From Coemansia sp. RSA 487 (lineage: Eukaryota > Kickxellomycota > Kickxellomycetes > Kickxellales > Kickxellaceae): a stretch of 64,000 nucleotides of DNA. The first letter of the stretch is position 1. Each line of letters starts with the position of its first letter. This document shows, one piece after another, positions 11,368-22,309 of the stretch. Where the stretch lies: NCBI GenBank assembly GCA_027577595.1, contig JANBRJ010000050.1, positions 1 to 64,000 of the forward strand. Direction: 5' to 3'. The position numbers and the translations under genes were made by a program. Below the pieces are notes generated by a model that had not been told where the DNA came from, searched no databases, and saw nothing but the letters and a program-made list of their open reading frames with translations.

Positions 11368-12121
11368 TGGTGAGCTTTAGTGGATAAAAGAGCTGTTGAA
11401 AATCTGAGCAGGCTTGACAAGACAAGGATCAAACCAGGCAAAAGAGTCAAACACGAAAAATGAGGCCTCTCAGCTAGCTACCTTGGCTGCGGAGCAGCAT
11501 GGCAACTGTGAAAAACCAGGCGTTTTTCAAAAAAAAAAGCAAAACTATTTTCTCCTTTCGCAAACTTTTCTCTTACTGCTTTCGTTACACTATATTCTGT
11601 ATTTCTCACCTACTAGTCAATAGCCAAGCTTTCTTTATTGTGCACAACACCTGTCCAGGTGTCTCTCTTATTCACTTAGTCCATAGCCCGAACTCTAGCG
11701 GCCCATTTGTGGTGAATTGCAAGTGCATCCAGCGTGCGGCTTGCGGTTTCTGCCACTCATTCTCCTCACTCTGCCTCGAAAACGCTCAAGCGTCCCTCCC
11801 GCCTGCCCAGCGACCCCTGCGCGGCAGTCCAGTCGTCTGCGAGATAGGCAACGCCTAGATCCAACTCCAGTACCTGTTTCTCAGCAAGCAGCGCCAGCCC
11901 CACCACCAAAACCGCATAACAGCCTCTCTTCCGCCGGATTCACATCAGGAACCAAGCGCAGACGCGCCTCAGCCACTTTAGACATCGCTCAGAAGCGGAT
12001 ACGTGCTTCTGGTTCTACAGCCTCACCAGCTCAATCCGCATCATTAGCCTCAGTTGGTCTGCGGAGAAGCCCGAGAATCGCTTCGAATAGAAAGACCCTT
12101 CAGCACCCCTTGCACTCTGCC
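11368..12121. other. divergent promoter and probable 5' coding region of the HECT gene
   Basis: From 11699 to 12121 the frame leading into the HECT ligase first exon stays open without a usable ATG and encodes a Ser/Pro/Arg-rich segment (for example GLRRSPRIASNRK), which looks like genuine disordered N-terminal protein. A further upstream exon carrying the start codon is therefore likely. The segment from 11368 to about 11600 is pyrimidine-rich and should contain the shared promoter with the SET gene. Confidence 0.5.
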
Positions 12122-15100
12122 ATGGAGACATCCAGCTCTCCTCTGTCCAAGCAACGTAAAGGCGCAGCTGCTGGTCCTAGTTTTTCTGCTACTCGCAGCA
12201 CAAATAGAGGAAGTTCCAAAATGTATGTTGCATATAGTTACGGTATCTCACTGATCTGAGCAAATGGTGCCGGGTCCTGGCAAAACTGTGCTCAGTTTTT
12301 TTCTCAAGTTGATTACGATTTATTCGTCCTTGCTAACATATGTTTTTTGTCCGCTTTGGAGTACGTCGCTAATATCCCCACGGCAATGCATTTTTATATA
12401 TCACAATGTAAATTCCTAGGACATCGGATAGTGCCCAGGCTCAGAAGCCCCACGAAAGCGCCAATGACAAGGCTAGCGAGGACGCGCCCGAAGCATGCGA
12501 GTCATCTACCGAAGATCATTGTTCTGATTCTGACAATGGCGACCTTATGGAAATTGACAACAAATCTCAGTCCGTCGAGCAAGGCGTAGGATCTGCCACC
12601 TCGCAGGACAGTGGGCCTGTCGACCAGGATGCTTCTCGAAACACCACCGAACATGTCAGCGACAGGGACTCGGACGATAATCACAGCAACAGTGACAGCA
12701 GTGACGACGACGATAATGGCAGCGCAAGCTCTGGAAATGATCGTCAGACTGAAATGGAACCCAACCCTGGCTCTGGCCTTGACACGTTGGCGGGCATTTT
12801 TGGTGGCCAAAGCAGCTTCAATCCGCAAACTTTTGGATTCAATTTTGGCCACATAGCTAGTGTCGGGAATACAGTCCAGTTCCAGTCGCTTACTTCTGCT
12901 CTCAAGCAGACTGGCGACCCAACAACACAGTTTATTGCGCTGCAAGAGCTTGTGGAGCTACTAGCAATGTCGACTGAGGAGTCTTTTATTAGTGTCAATA
13001 TCAGCGAGCTAACCCAACTGCTGGTCAATCTACTAAAGGGCGATGGCAGCGAACTGAACGGGAATCCTGATTCCATACTGCTAGCCTGTCGTTGTCTGTC
13101 CAACCTACTTGAGGCTCTCCCACTTTCTGGGTCTATCATGTGCAGGCATGGCGCAATCGAGGCACTCTGTAGCAAGCTGTTCGACATCGAATATATCGAC
13201 TTGGCTGAGCAGGCACTGTTGACGCTGGAGCATCTATCTATGAGCTTCCCCGACAAGATATGCGACGCTGGTGGGATGTCGGCATGCCTTACGTTTCTCG
13301 ATTTTTTCCCTACAAGCGTCCAGCGATGTGCTTTGACCTGTGCTTCCAACTGCGCAAAGTCAATCACTAATGCTCATTTCTCTCAGGTGAAAGACGCCCT
13401 TCAGGTTCTCGAGCGCACAATGTTCAGTGAAGAGCAGAGTATCGCTTCTTTGTCATGTACGGCGTTACTTTATTTGACAAATGCTTTTCGCTCGTCCCCT
13501 GACAAAATCGAAGAGCTAGTTCCTGAGCGTCTACTTAAAAGTATAATTGAAAGCGCTAATCGTGATGGCACATCGTTTGTAGCGGCTACATGCACAGTCA
13601 ACTTGCGCATACTGGCGATTGTATTGCATTCGTCAAGCACCAGGGCTACCCAAGCGCTCGATCTGAATCTGCTCCTTGCGCTAAAGAGCATATTTGCACA
13701 CGAGTTTATGCTCTCCGATATCACTTCTAATGTGGCTCCAGTAAATGGTCATACGCCAACAAACATTTCCGAGCAGGCATGGTGTACACTCCACTTGATG
13801 GTTATTTTGCTGCCTCAATTGCCTGTGGACCAGAAAGCGTTTTGTCAGGCTGAAATGATAGTTGCGCGAGATTTCAAACACAGCGACGAAGGGCTTTGCA
13901 CGCACGACAGCCAGTTACAACGTTTGGTTGCTACTGTTACGCGTCCTGCCATCATGAAACAGCTGCAGGAACTGTTTATTCCTCTGGCAACTCGTATCTT
14001 CACAGTCACAACAGACACCGTTGCTCGGTACCGACTGCTACAAACAATTCTCAAGATCGTGTTTATTGTGAACGCTGATAGCTTGCGTGTGGCTCTGGAG
14101 AATGTATATCTGGCGCCCTTTATTGCAAATGCCCTATCGGCCGTCGACTCGCCGATTCTTTTGGGAATTTCCATGCTTATTGTGCGGATTGTCTTAGAAA
14201 AGCTTCCGGGCATCTATGAAGCAGAGTTTATTAGAGAAGGAGTCGCTGACTCCTTGGAGAATCTTGCTTCGAACGCAAGGGCTGCTCTTGAAAAAGATAC
14301 ATCACCCGAAGAAGCATCTTTAACTGACAGCAACACAGACCCAATGTCTGGCGCCGAAAGCAACGAGTTCTCATCTTCTGAGCATGGGCCCGTGCCTGGA
14401 TCGGATTCCAAGTCCGAAGAACAGCACTATGATCCGAATAGTCTTGTATCTGGGTTTAAGATGGTCTGCATCCATCTCTCTGCTGCATCACGTTCGGTGT
14501 TAAACTCCAAACTCCAGCAATTTGCTTCTATTTCCAGCAGTAGCGAACAGAGCGCTCTTTCCAGAAATCGCCGTTCGTTACTAAACTGGATTCTGGGCCA
14601 AGCAAGGGACCTACACGATGCACTTCAGCAACCCAACTCTCTAGCCAACTGCAGGAACGGCGATGATGTGCTTGCTCAGCTCAAAGATATATCCAAACGG
14701 CTTGACCCGACAGACGACGAATCACATGATAATGTAGCCCTATGCGTGGCAGAGCTTGCCAGGCTCATTACTTCTACATCTGGTGTTACTTGTTATGAGC
14801 TGACGCATAGCGGGGTCATAGAGTCGCTGTCAAGATCTCTTTGCATATTGTCGGACAAAGCTGCTGACGAACAAACAGCCAAGACTATACTGGATGGGAT
14901 TTTGCCTCAGCTCTTTAGTTGCCATGTTCAGTCGACAACCTCACAAAGCTTATCGACCACAGCATTTGCGATTCTGGTTCAGCGGCTACAAGAGGTGTTG
15001 TGTCTAACCGAGCGACTGCAAGTTTTTGACGTCTACAGATCTGCAACAGATGAGGCAAAGCCTCCTATTCACATGCTTACCAAGCATGTGCGCTTTCTGG

Positions 15101-17862
15101 TCTTGCCGTCAAACTCTTGCCCTGTCAGTAAGCCTGAGTATGCTGCAGAAAAGGACTACAGCCCAAGGATAGACGATGCCACAATATCACGAATTCGACG
15201 GTCCTTACATCCTATGACCATCGGTGTTCATGCAATATCTACCTTTGGCACGATTGAGGCGTACCTGCGGCCCCGAGTAGCTCTCTGTATTGGAACGAAG
15301 CACAATGCGCACGGAATGCCTGGACTTTCCAAGGAAAATGGAATGCCAGTGCGCCTCACTGACAGCGGCGGCAATGCGCATAGAATGCACTCTCAAGAGT
15401 CGCAGCTGGAGCGTCACTCCGCCAATCCCTCCAGCGACAACGGCAGCGATGCACAGCCTAACGACGATGAACAAGCTGACAGTGGCTCGAGCACTGATCA
15501 CTTGCGGCTGCTTCAGACAATTGCTCGGTCGTCTGGCATTGATCTAAGGTCTGTTGGGTTGTTTGACAGTCTAGATTCACAGGAGAGTGACAACGAATCT
15601 CGTAACAGCGATGATAGTCATAGCGATAACGGCAGCAGTGATGGTATGGCTAATATCGACATGGCCAGAGCACATGTCTTGGAAAGTGAGCAACATACCA
15701 ACGAGCTATATCCATCTATTGATACAAATGAATCGGATGCATCCGCGGCATCAGAAAATAAAGCAAGCTGGCGGCTAGTTATGACGTTGAAATTCGGAAA
15801 TAGCGAGCGCGTTGTCAACAATACAGATACCATTTTTGGAGTACTCTGTGAGATGTGTCAGAACGATCCAAAGCTAAAGGACACAGCAAGCCTTTGGTCG
15901 ACGACATTTGCCTTAGAGTTCCACGTCGAGCTTGATGATAGCGCGCAACCGGTAAATAGGCAGCAGAATGCACAGTGCCCGGGTAATACAGATAGCAAGG
16001 ACCATGGTGTCGGTATGGGTAATCAAACCGACGTTACACCTGGCTCGCTGAGTGAGCTTAGAGGAGAGGGCGCAGTGATCGTCAAGCTCCTGGATGTGCT
16101 ATATCGTATGGTTTGGCAGGCGCGTGGGCGTATCTCTTCCATTCGGCACAGATTCGGTGAAACCACAAACAGCAACCAAGAAATGATGGGATTCCTTTTA
16201 AGCAGCAGTCAGTACGAAACCCTTGAGGCAATCAGAAAGCTCTTTGTCAATTTGAAGCTGGATTCCAAGCTTCGACAGCAGCTAGGCATACCGCTTATTG
16301 TTGTTTGCTCGGCGTTGCCAGGGTGGTGTCATGGATTGACAAAACATGCACCGTACTTGCTGTCTTTTGACACGCGTTTGACATATTTGCGAGTCTCGAG
16401 CTTTGGATACACGCGCTCGATCAGTTATTGGCAGGAGCTTGCTCGGCGCGAGGCGCGCCGGAATGGGCGGCCGTACGCTGAGACACAGATACCGCTGGGC
16501 CGGATCCAACGCCAAAAGGTACGTATATCACGTCCGAGAATGCTCGAGTCGGCATTCAAGGTGCTTGACATGTATGGCAGTGCAAAGACTGTGCTCGAGA
16601 TTGAGTACTTTGACGAGGCTGGTGTTGGGAATGGTCCGACTCTGGAGTTTTACTCGCTTGTTTCACGCTGCCTACAAGAGAGTGCCCTTGGGATATGGCG
16701 CGATGAATGCAGTGCACCGGATGCAATGCGGAGTATACAGAGCAGTAAAAGTGGCCATGAATCAGATACCAGCGGTTCCGAGCCGCCTCAGTATGTCCAT
16801 GCGCCGCTTGGTCTATTCCCACGCGCGGTTAGTGCAACCAAAGCGGCTCAAGGCAACAAAGCTCAGTCGCAGCAGGGTGGCCCCGAGTTTGCTTCGTTGT
16901 CAGATAGGTCCGTGAAAATGTTCCAGTTTATTGGTCATTTCGTTGCTAAAAGCTTGATTGACAACCGCATATTGGACCTTCCGCTGCATGAAGAGTTCTG
17001 GGCTGCTGTGCAGCGTCATTCGCAAGCAGCGCCATCGGGAGGCGGTGGTGTTGGCGATTCAGTAGTGTCATGGACGTGGTGCCAGCTCGAGAATCTGGAT
17101 GCACAGTTTGCTGGCTCACTTAAATACCTACAGCGGTTTGTGGACGCCAAAACCGAGATATATGCAAGAAATGATCTCGATACAGAACAAAAGCAACGAA
17201 AGGTTTTAGAATTTCGCGACCCGAAAGACCAGGCTAGTGTTGAAGAACTTGCACTCGACTTTACCTTGCCTGGAGACCCGACCATTGAGCTGCGCCCCGG
17301 TGGATCGGAGATTCCAGTCACCATCAACAATGTTCACGCTTACATCGATCTTGTTGCCCAATGGACACTCCATACTGGAGTCTGCACGCAAGTTGCAGCT
17401 TTCTGCGAGGGCTTTAACCGCATATTCCCCGTCACCAGCCTGTCCATATTCACGCCGGCTGAGCTGTGCAGGATCTTTGGCCCGTCAGGGAACAGCGAGG
17501 ACTGGTCTGCTGCCACAATCACAAGCTGCATCGAGCCAGGTGACGGATACTCGTTGACGTCACCGCCTGTGCAGATGATGGTGCGCCTTCTTGAATCGCT
17601 TAGCGTGGGGGAGCAGCGTGAGTTCCTTCGGTTCTCCACAGGATCGCCGCGTCTTCCGATCGGCGGGTTCCGGGCACTTAGCCCGCCTCTGAGGCTGGTG
17701 CTTAAAGCCAACGAGCCGCCGCTTATGCCCGATGACTACCTCCCTAGCGTGATGACATGTAGCAATCTCATCAAGATGCCAGCATACTCATCCTTTGAGA
17801 TCCTTAAAAAGCGCTGGAATCAGGCCATCTCTGAAGGTTGCCACAGTTTCCATTTGTCATGA
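12122..17862 (+). CDS. UFD4: HECT-type E3 ubiquitin ligase, UFD4/TRIP12/UPL3 family
   Basis: A very large HECT ubiquitin ligase of the ubiquitin-fusion-degradation and N-degron type. Two exons are visible: 12122-12222, a 197-nt intron (12223-12419, GTATGT...CTAG), and 12420-17862; the phase-2 join keeps frame and gives 1847 residues from the ATG at 12122. The true start may be further upstream. Acidic low-complexity sequence comes first. An armadillo-like region follows, with the hallmarks LLACRCLSNLLEALP and IEYIDLAEQALLTLEHLS. After another acidic insert comes the C-terminal HECT domain. The catalytic cysteine is in MTCSNLIKMPAYSS (codon 17758-17760), 34 residues from the end, and the tail ends FHLS. 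Length and layout match fungal Ufd4. Confidence 0.93.
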
Positions 17863-17912
17863 AGGTTCATCTGCAGCAGCTTTCTTTTTTCTGTTTTGTG
17901 GCAAATTCGCAT

Positions 17913-17918
17913 AATAAA
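17913..17918 (+). terminator. polyadenylation signal AATAAA
   Basis: A perfect AATAAA lies 51 bp after the HECT ligase stop codon and is followed by a T-rich stretch. Confidence 0.5.
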
Positions 17919-18069
17919 GCCTTTGTGTACTTGAAAAGTTTGTGCATTTCTTTTCTCTTTATTTTCTTTTGTCAAGCACTTCTTCTCCATTCACGCTAAA
18001 CTAACACCAGAATTTCCAATCAGCAAAGGAAAAGATAGCTACCTTATAAAAACAAGTGTACTGGCAAGC

Positions 18070-18600
18070 ATGGAGGCAAATCCAAGAGGAATCCCAAAGG
18101 CACCGTTCGTGGACAATGTCGATGAGTACATGAAATCAGACGAAGTTGAGGCGACACTTCGCAAATTTACAGAAGCCGCCAGCAAGTACAGGTTTATGGA
18201 GAACAGCAAGCTTCAACAGCGCGCCAGCCTTGAGCAAAAGATACCAGAGATCGAAAAGTCCTTGGATCTAGTCAAATACCTTTCTGGAAAGCGTGGGTCA
18301 GAGGAGCCTGTTGAAACGCTGTTTGAGGTAAACGACACGCTCTACGCGCATGCGACCATTCCTCCGACAGACACTGTCAACCTGTGGCTCGGCGCTAACG
18401 TTATGCTTGAGTACACGCTCGACGAGGCCAGAGAGCTCCTTTCCAGTAAGCTTGGTATTGCCAAAACCAATTTGGATGAGGCAATTGAGGATCTTGAGTT
18501 TTTGCGCGATCAGATAACCACTATGGAAGTCAACACAGCACGCGTGTACAACTGGGACGTTAAGCGGCGCCGGGCAGAGAAGAATGAAGCACCATTGTAA
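18070..18600 (+). CDS. PAC10: prefoldin subunit 3
   Basis: A 176-residue alpha-class prefoldin subunit (Pac10/VBP1). It is part of the hexameric jellyfish-shaped chaperone that hands nascent actin and tubulin to the CCT chaperonin. GIPKAPFVDNVDEYM at 7-21 is the conserved family start. Two coiled-coil arms (about 25-75 and 125-170) flank the central hairpin with VNLWLGANVMLEYTLDEA. The length matches yeast and human proteins. A CCAAT box (18017-18021) and a TATA-like TTATAAAA lie just upstream of the ATG. Confidence 0.94.
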   Translation: MEANPRGIPKAPFVDNVDEYMKSDEVEATLRKFTEAASKYRFMENSKLQQRASLEQKIPEIEKSLDLVKYLSGKRGSEEPVETLFEVNDTLYAHATIPPTDTVNLWLGANVMLEYTLDEARELLSSKLGIAKTNLDEAIEDLEFLRDQITTMEVNTARVYNWDVKRRRAEKNEAPL

Positions 18601-18923
18601 TGAGATGGATAATGTATGTATGGTGGCTTTTCGCTTTAAAAATAACTTTTTTTTAGTGAATTTTGGATTATAGGGGCAATACAGGTATAAAATTCCATGC
18701 ACTTGGGTGACAAAAAATAAATTCCTTGAGTATAACTCATACATTGGATGATATCTGCATATCCCTGGAATTCCGCGAACAATAAGTTCAAAATTTGTCA
18801 GCATGTACCTGTCTTTCCCGTATACGTTGCTTATTCGATCTGGTTCCACTACTTGCCCTATCATAAAGGGTTTAAGAGCTATATAAAATTTTCCAAAATC
18901 GGAATGAGTTTGAGTTTTTTCTT

Positions 18924-19328
18924 TTGTCTAAGGCATATCTGCTCCCGACCTTCAAGCCCCAGTCCGATTCTTGGATGAAGCGCAAGGCTTTATGCCATGG
19001 CTTGCTTGGATGTACGGGCGCAGAGTGTATACAAGTTGTAACAGAGGCGACAAATAAAAACAGGAGAAAAGGAAAGAGCGGCGCAGCGCAACATGACCCC
19101 ACTTGAATTGCCAAAGCCAGCTACTGGAATCGCGATATTTCCGCCACCATCAACTTCCGCTATATCGTCAACTGGCAGCTCGAGCACGACGAAATCCCCA
19201 AACCGTTCAGACGCTTCACTGCTTCTGCATCTGCTGTAGAGCCTCAATACACTCACCAAGCTCGGAGCCACGTGAGACACGCAGTCACCACAGCCGAAAG
19301 CCCGGCCAGTAAACGTCAGCGTATCTGA
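18924..19328 (+). pseudogene. decayed C-terminus of a TnpB/Fanzor-like transposon protein
   Basis: One reading frame, interrupted once, encodes a segment with CHGLLGCTGAEC (a zinc-ribbon-like CxxxxxC pair) followed by WNRDISATINFR and a basic tail ending KRQRI. The arrangement of paired cysteines, then (W)NRDxxAxxNxR, is the pattern of the C-terminal zinc ribbon and last RuvC motif of TnpB/IS605 OrfB-type proteins and their eukaryotic Fanzor relatives. Only about 135 codons remain. The N-terminal two thirds, the other RuvC motifs and any transposon ends were not found, so it is a fossil fragment. The family call rests on motif memory and is moderate to weak. Confidence 0.45.
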
Positions 19329-19757
19329 TCCCTATATGAATAGGTGTGAATTCTGGCTTAGTTATTGCTTTATCGATACGTACGACAGGGAGCGCTATTC
19401 CTGGTTGTATGTGTCTTGCCCATCTAGTTGTCATTGCAGTTGCTGCTAGATGGTGCTTGCCGCTGCTGTTGCTGTTTTGTGTGTTTTCTGATAGACTGTT
19501 TTTTACTAACTCATCATGGTTTGTCTTTTTCTCCTGCTTTTCTCGCATTTTGTAATGGCGGCTGCAAACGATGCTTTCTCTCGCAAATAACGGAAAACAC
19601 GACTTTTACAAACCTCACTTCCTTCCAAATAGTGTAGGACTATCCGTATTTTTTGGATTCAAAGTTTTGCTAACACGATCCTTTTATTTGCCGACAGTTG
19701 CACTAGCCGAAAGATTTGACTGACAAGAACGATGCCCTGGCATTTGCCTTTTTGCTC
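19329..19757. other. intergenic region without a supported gene
   Basis: An 87-codon minus-strand frame starting with ATG at 19548 runs through here to 19285. It overlaps the transposon-like fragment and matches nothing I know. It might be a further 3' exon of the cysteine-rich gene that ends at 19758, but no clear splice pair supports that. Confidence 0.4.
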
Positions 19758-21940
19758 TTAGGTAATGACTTGCCACTGCGGACAGTGATTCGGATCGACC
19801 GGTGTTGGTAGCCTTGCCCAGACAATTATTGGCAGCTGCTTTACGTCAAAGCTCGCAAACACTGTGTTTAGACATGAGCGCTTTGAAATTGCTATGTTGT
19901 CTGTGATATAGAATAGCAGCGCTCGTGGAGCATCTGGACAGTACTGGTAAAAGATGTCTTCAAAGGGGTAGTCATTGCTCACTGACTCTTGGAACAGGAC
20001 AGTATCCGTAGCATCTCGAAACTCAATGTTGGGACCCATCCTATCAAATTATAACAGAGTAATAGACAAAAACAGTGCAGTGCTATCAGTTTGCTTGAAG
20101 CCCAGATAAATATGATATTCGCATTTCAAAACAACTCGACTGTCCTAGGCGACATTCTCTCCCATCCAAGCTCATTTTTATGCATTCGCTGTTTGAAACA
20201 TTAATATTCCCAAAATAACTGATATATGACTTTTTTATCTCTCTCTGTGCGCTATAAAACAGAAAGCAAAGCACATTGTCAGACAAGAGGATGTATTTCA
20301 TGGCATATCTTAAGCGTGCCATTTTGTGGACCAACGCGACAAAACCAAAATATACCACTGTGTATTGTTGTAAGGCCAGGTCGCTTTTGCCTTGAACATA
20401 CATGGTGGGTCCTTAGCCACACATAGCCATTCTTGTTGGGGAGCGGGGATGAATGGTTTGCAATATACGGCATGTATCATATGGGCAAATCAAGACGAGC
20501 AGGTCGTGGGCACATAAAGAGGAAGCGGATCACAATCCGACGCTGAACCATTGCTTGCTATTCACAATAAAAAGTGAACAAAGAATAGCATGTCTTGTGT
20601 TAATTTAAGCAAACGAATACGTATGCACAACGCGCATTGTCAAACGATACCGGGCTGGCCTCCATTTTGCCATGTTTAATTTGGGAGCACAATCACAGTT
20701 CCCAAAGAAAAACATTCCCGATTACATGCAGCTGCAAACTCTATATGTAGTGGGGGATGCACCAAATTTGGGGGTTGGTGTTGAAGATGGGCATATAGGC
20801 AAATAAGCGCAAAACCAATGTCTGTAGGCTGGATGTGCTCTCTTAATCAATTCCAGCAGGTTCCAAAATTAGGCACAGTATGTTTGCATAGACTAAATTA
20901 CCTGCTGTATTGAGCTTTAGCCCGCGTATGCCTACAATAGCTGCAAAAACCAGATGCACTTTCATATTGTGATTTGTTATGGATATGTTGAGCGTCCATG
21001 GCCCAGAAAGTACATAAATGGCATAGCAATCAGGGGCAGTGGGTTGCATGGTGCGTTTCACAACTGACCTTTCTTCAACGCTTGATGGGCAGCATCCTTC
21101 GCTGTCGCTGAGATCAACACGAGTTGTGTCGAACTCTGCGGTACTGCTGTCATCCAGATTTAACTCGCCTGTTTTGTTTTCTGAATAGCTGGTCCTGTCA
21201 AGTAGCTCGTCAAATGACGTAGTGTCATGCCGAGATAGTTCACATTTTTCGTACTGTGAAGGCTCCTCAATCGGCTTTATCAAGCAAAGCGAAACGGCTT
21301 GTTCTGGTAGCATGGCTGTGTTGATCTTTGCTCTCTCAAGGCACATGTTGTTGAGATTATGCATTTGGGCGGTGGCTTTGGCATCACTCTCCTCTGTATT
21401 GCCCCTCTTGTATGAGCTATATCCCAGGGTACTTCTTACTGCAGAAACGGGTGGATGTAGCATGACGTCTGGATATTTTTCCACAAAAGCACTGTTAGCT
21501 TGACAAAAGGTGCTGTTTTTCAACACTGCTGTACTAGTGTTTGGTTGCAGGGCCTTGGTTATGCGGGTATCAATTTGTGTTCCTCTAACTAGTTTATCGT
21601 TGATCCTAGGCGCTTTACTTTTTTGCCTTGCAAGACGTGCTCTTCTCAATCTTTGCTGACATGTGCTACAAATGTTGGCTCTTACCAAGCATCTCTCGAT
21701 TGGCGGTGTTGCAAAGTTAAACTTTGGACGCAGCTCTTCCAGAATATCAATATCATCCGCACTTAGATGTCTGTAGCGGAAGCTAAACAGCATGTCTCCT
21801 TTGACCTTTTTTGGCGACACATGGTTGACTTGCCGCTCATCACAGCAGCAGCTTCCCTGACGAAAGAGCGATCGCTTGGTGCGAGGGCACGTAAGACAGA
21901 TACCACACACACGACACCAATTTTTCCTATGTATTTGCAT
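19758..21940 (-). CDS. cysteine-rich protein of unknown family, copy B (exon joins uncertain)
   Basis: Not a family I recognise; paralogous to the gene at 22310-24170. The first exon starts at 21940 and encodes an N-terminal module with CxxCxxCxxC (Cys9, 12, 15, 18), GSCCC (Cys31, 33), a PPIE segment and ANICSTCQQRLRRA (Cys91, 94), presumably binding two zinc ions. A long Ser/Thr/Asp/Glu-rich linker follows to about residue 320. The last exon (20040-19758, preceded by a clear TTTGATAG acceptor) encodes a domain with FRDATDTVLFQESV and YCPDAPRALLFY, matching the C-terminal domain of the paralogue. No donor in the first exon joins this acceptor in frame, so a small middle exon, or loss of function, is likely. 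The frame of the first exon stays open to 20843. Confidence 0.55.
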
Positions 21941-22309
21941 GTGTTTGACTAGAAAATGTTTACTTGCTAGTTGATGGTTGGAATGTGGGAGTGAAGTTTT
22001 TTTACAAACAATTTCAAAACAAAAGCAAAAGATAAAGTATCAAAAAGAAATAAAGTTTGTTTTCGCTACATGAAATGAACGCAACATAAAGAGCATATAT
22101 AGCTAACTCTTCTTTTGAATTGCGCACAAGCCAAATGATAATTTAAAATCTACGTGAGCAAATATATTTAGACTTTATTAGCATAAAGTTTATATAGCTT
22201 CATGGAATTTGCAGGCTGGACAGCAGTTAATATTTTATTTATTTATTCGAGTGAACTGCAAAGATACGTATAAAGAAAAAGCAATTGGTGTAAAGCTATA
22301 CTGAATATA
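21941..22309. other. spacer between the two cysteine-rich paralogues
   Basis: About 370 bp, very AT-rich (ATTTATTTATT near 22232), with no gene. It must hold the promoter of copy B and the 3' end of copy A. Confidence 0.6.

Noticed and set aside
19199-19285. Minus-strand peptide ELGECIEALQQMQKQ looking like a terminal exon
   Set aside because: A stop precedes it closely, no acceptor fits, and it lies antisense to the TnpB-like fragment.
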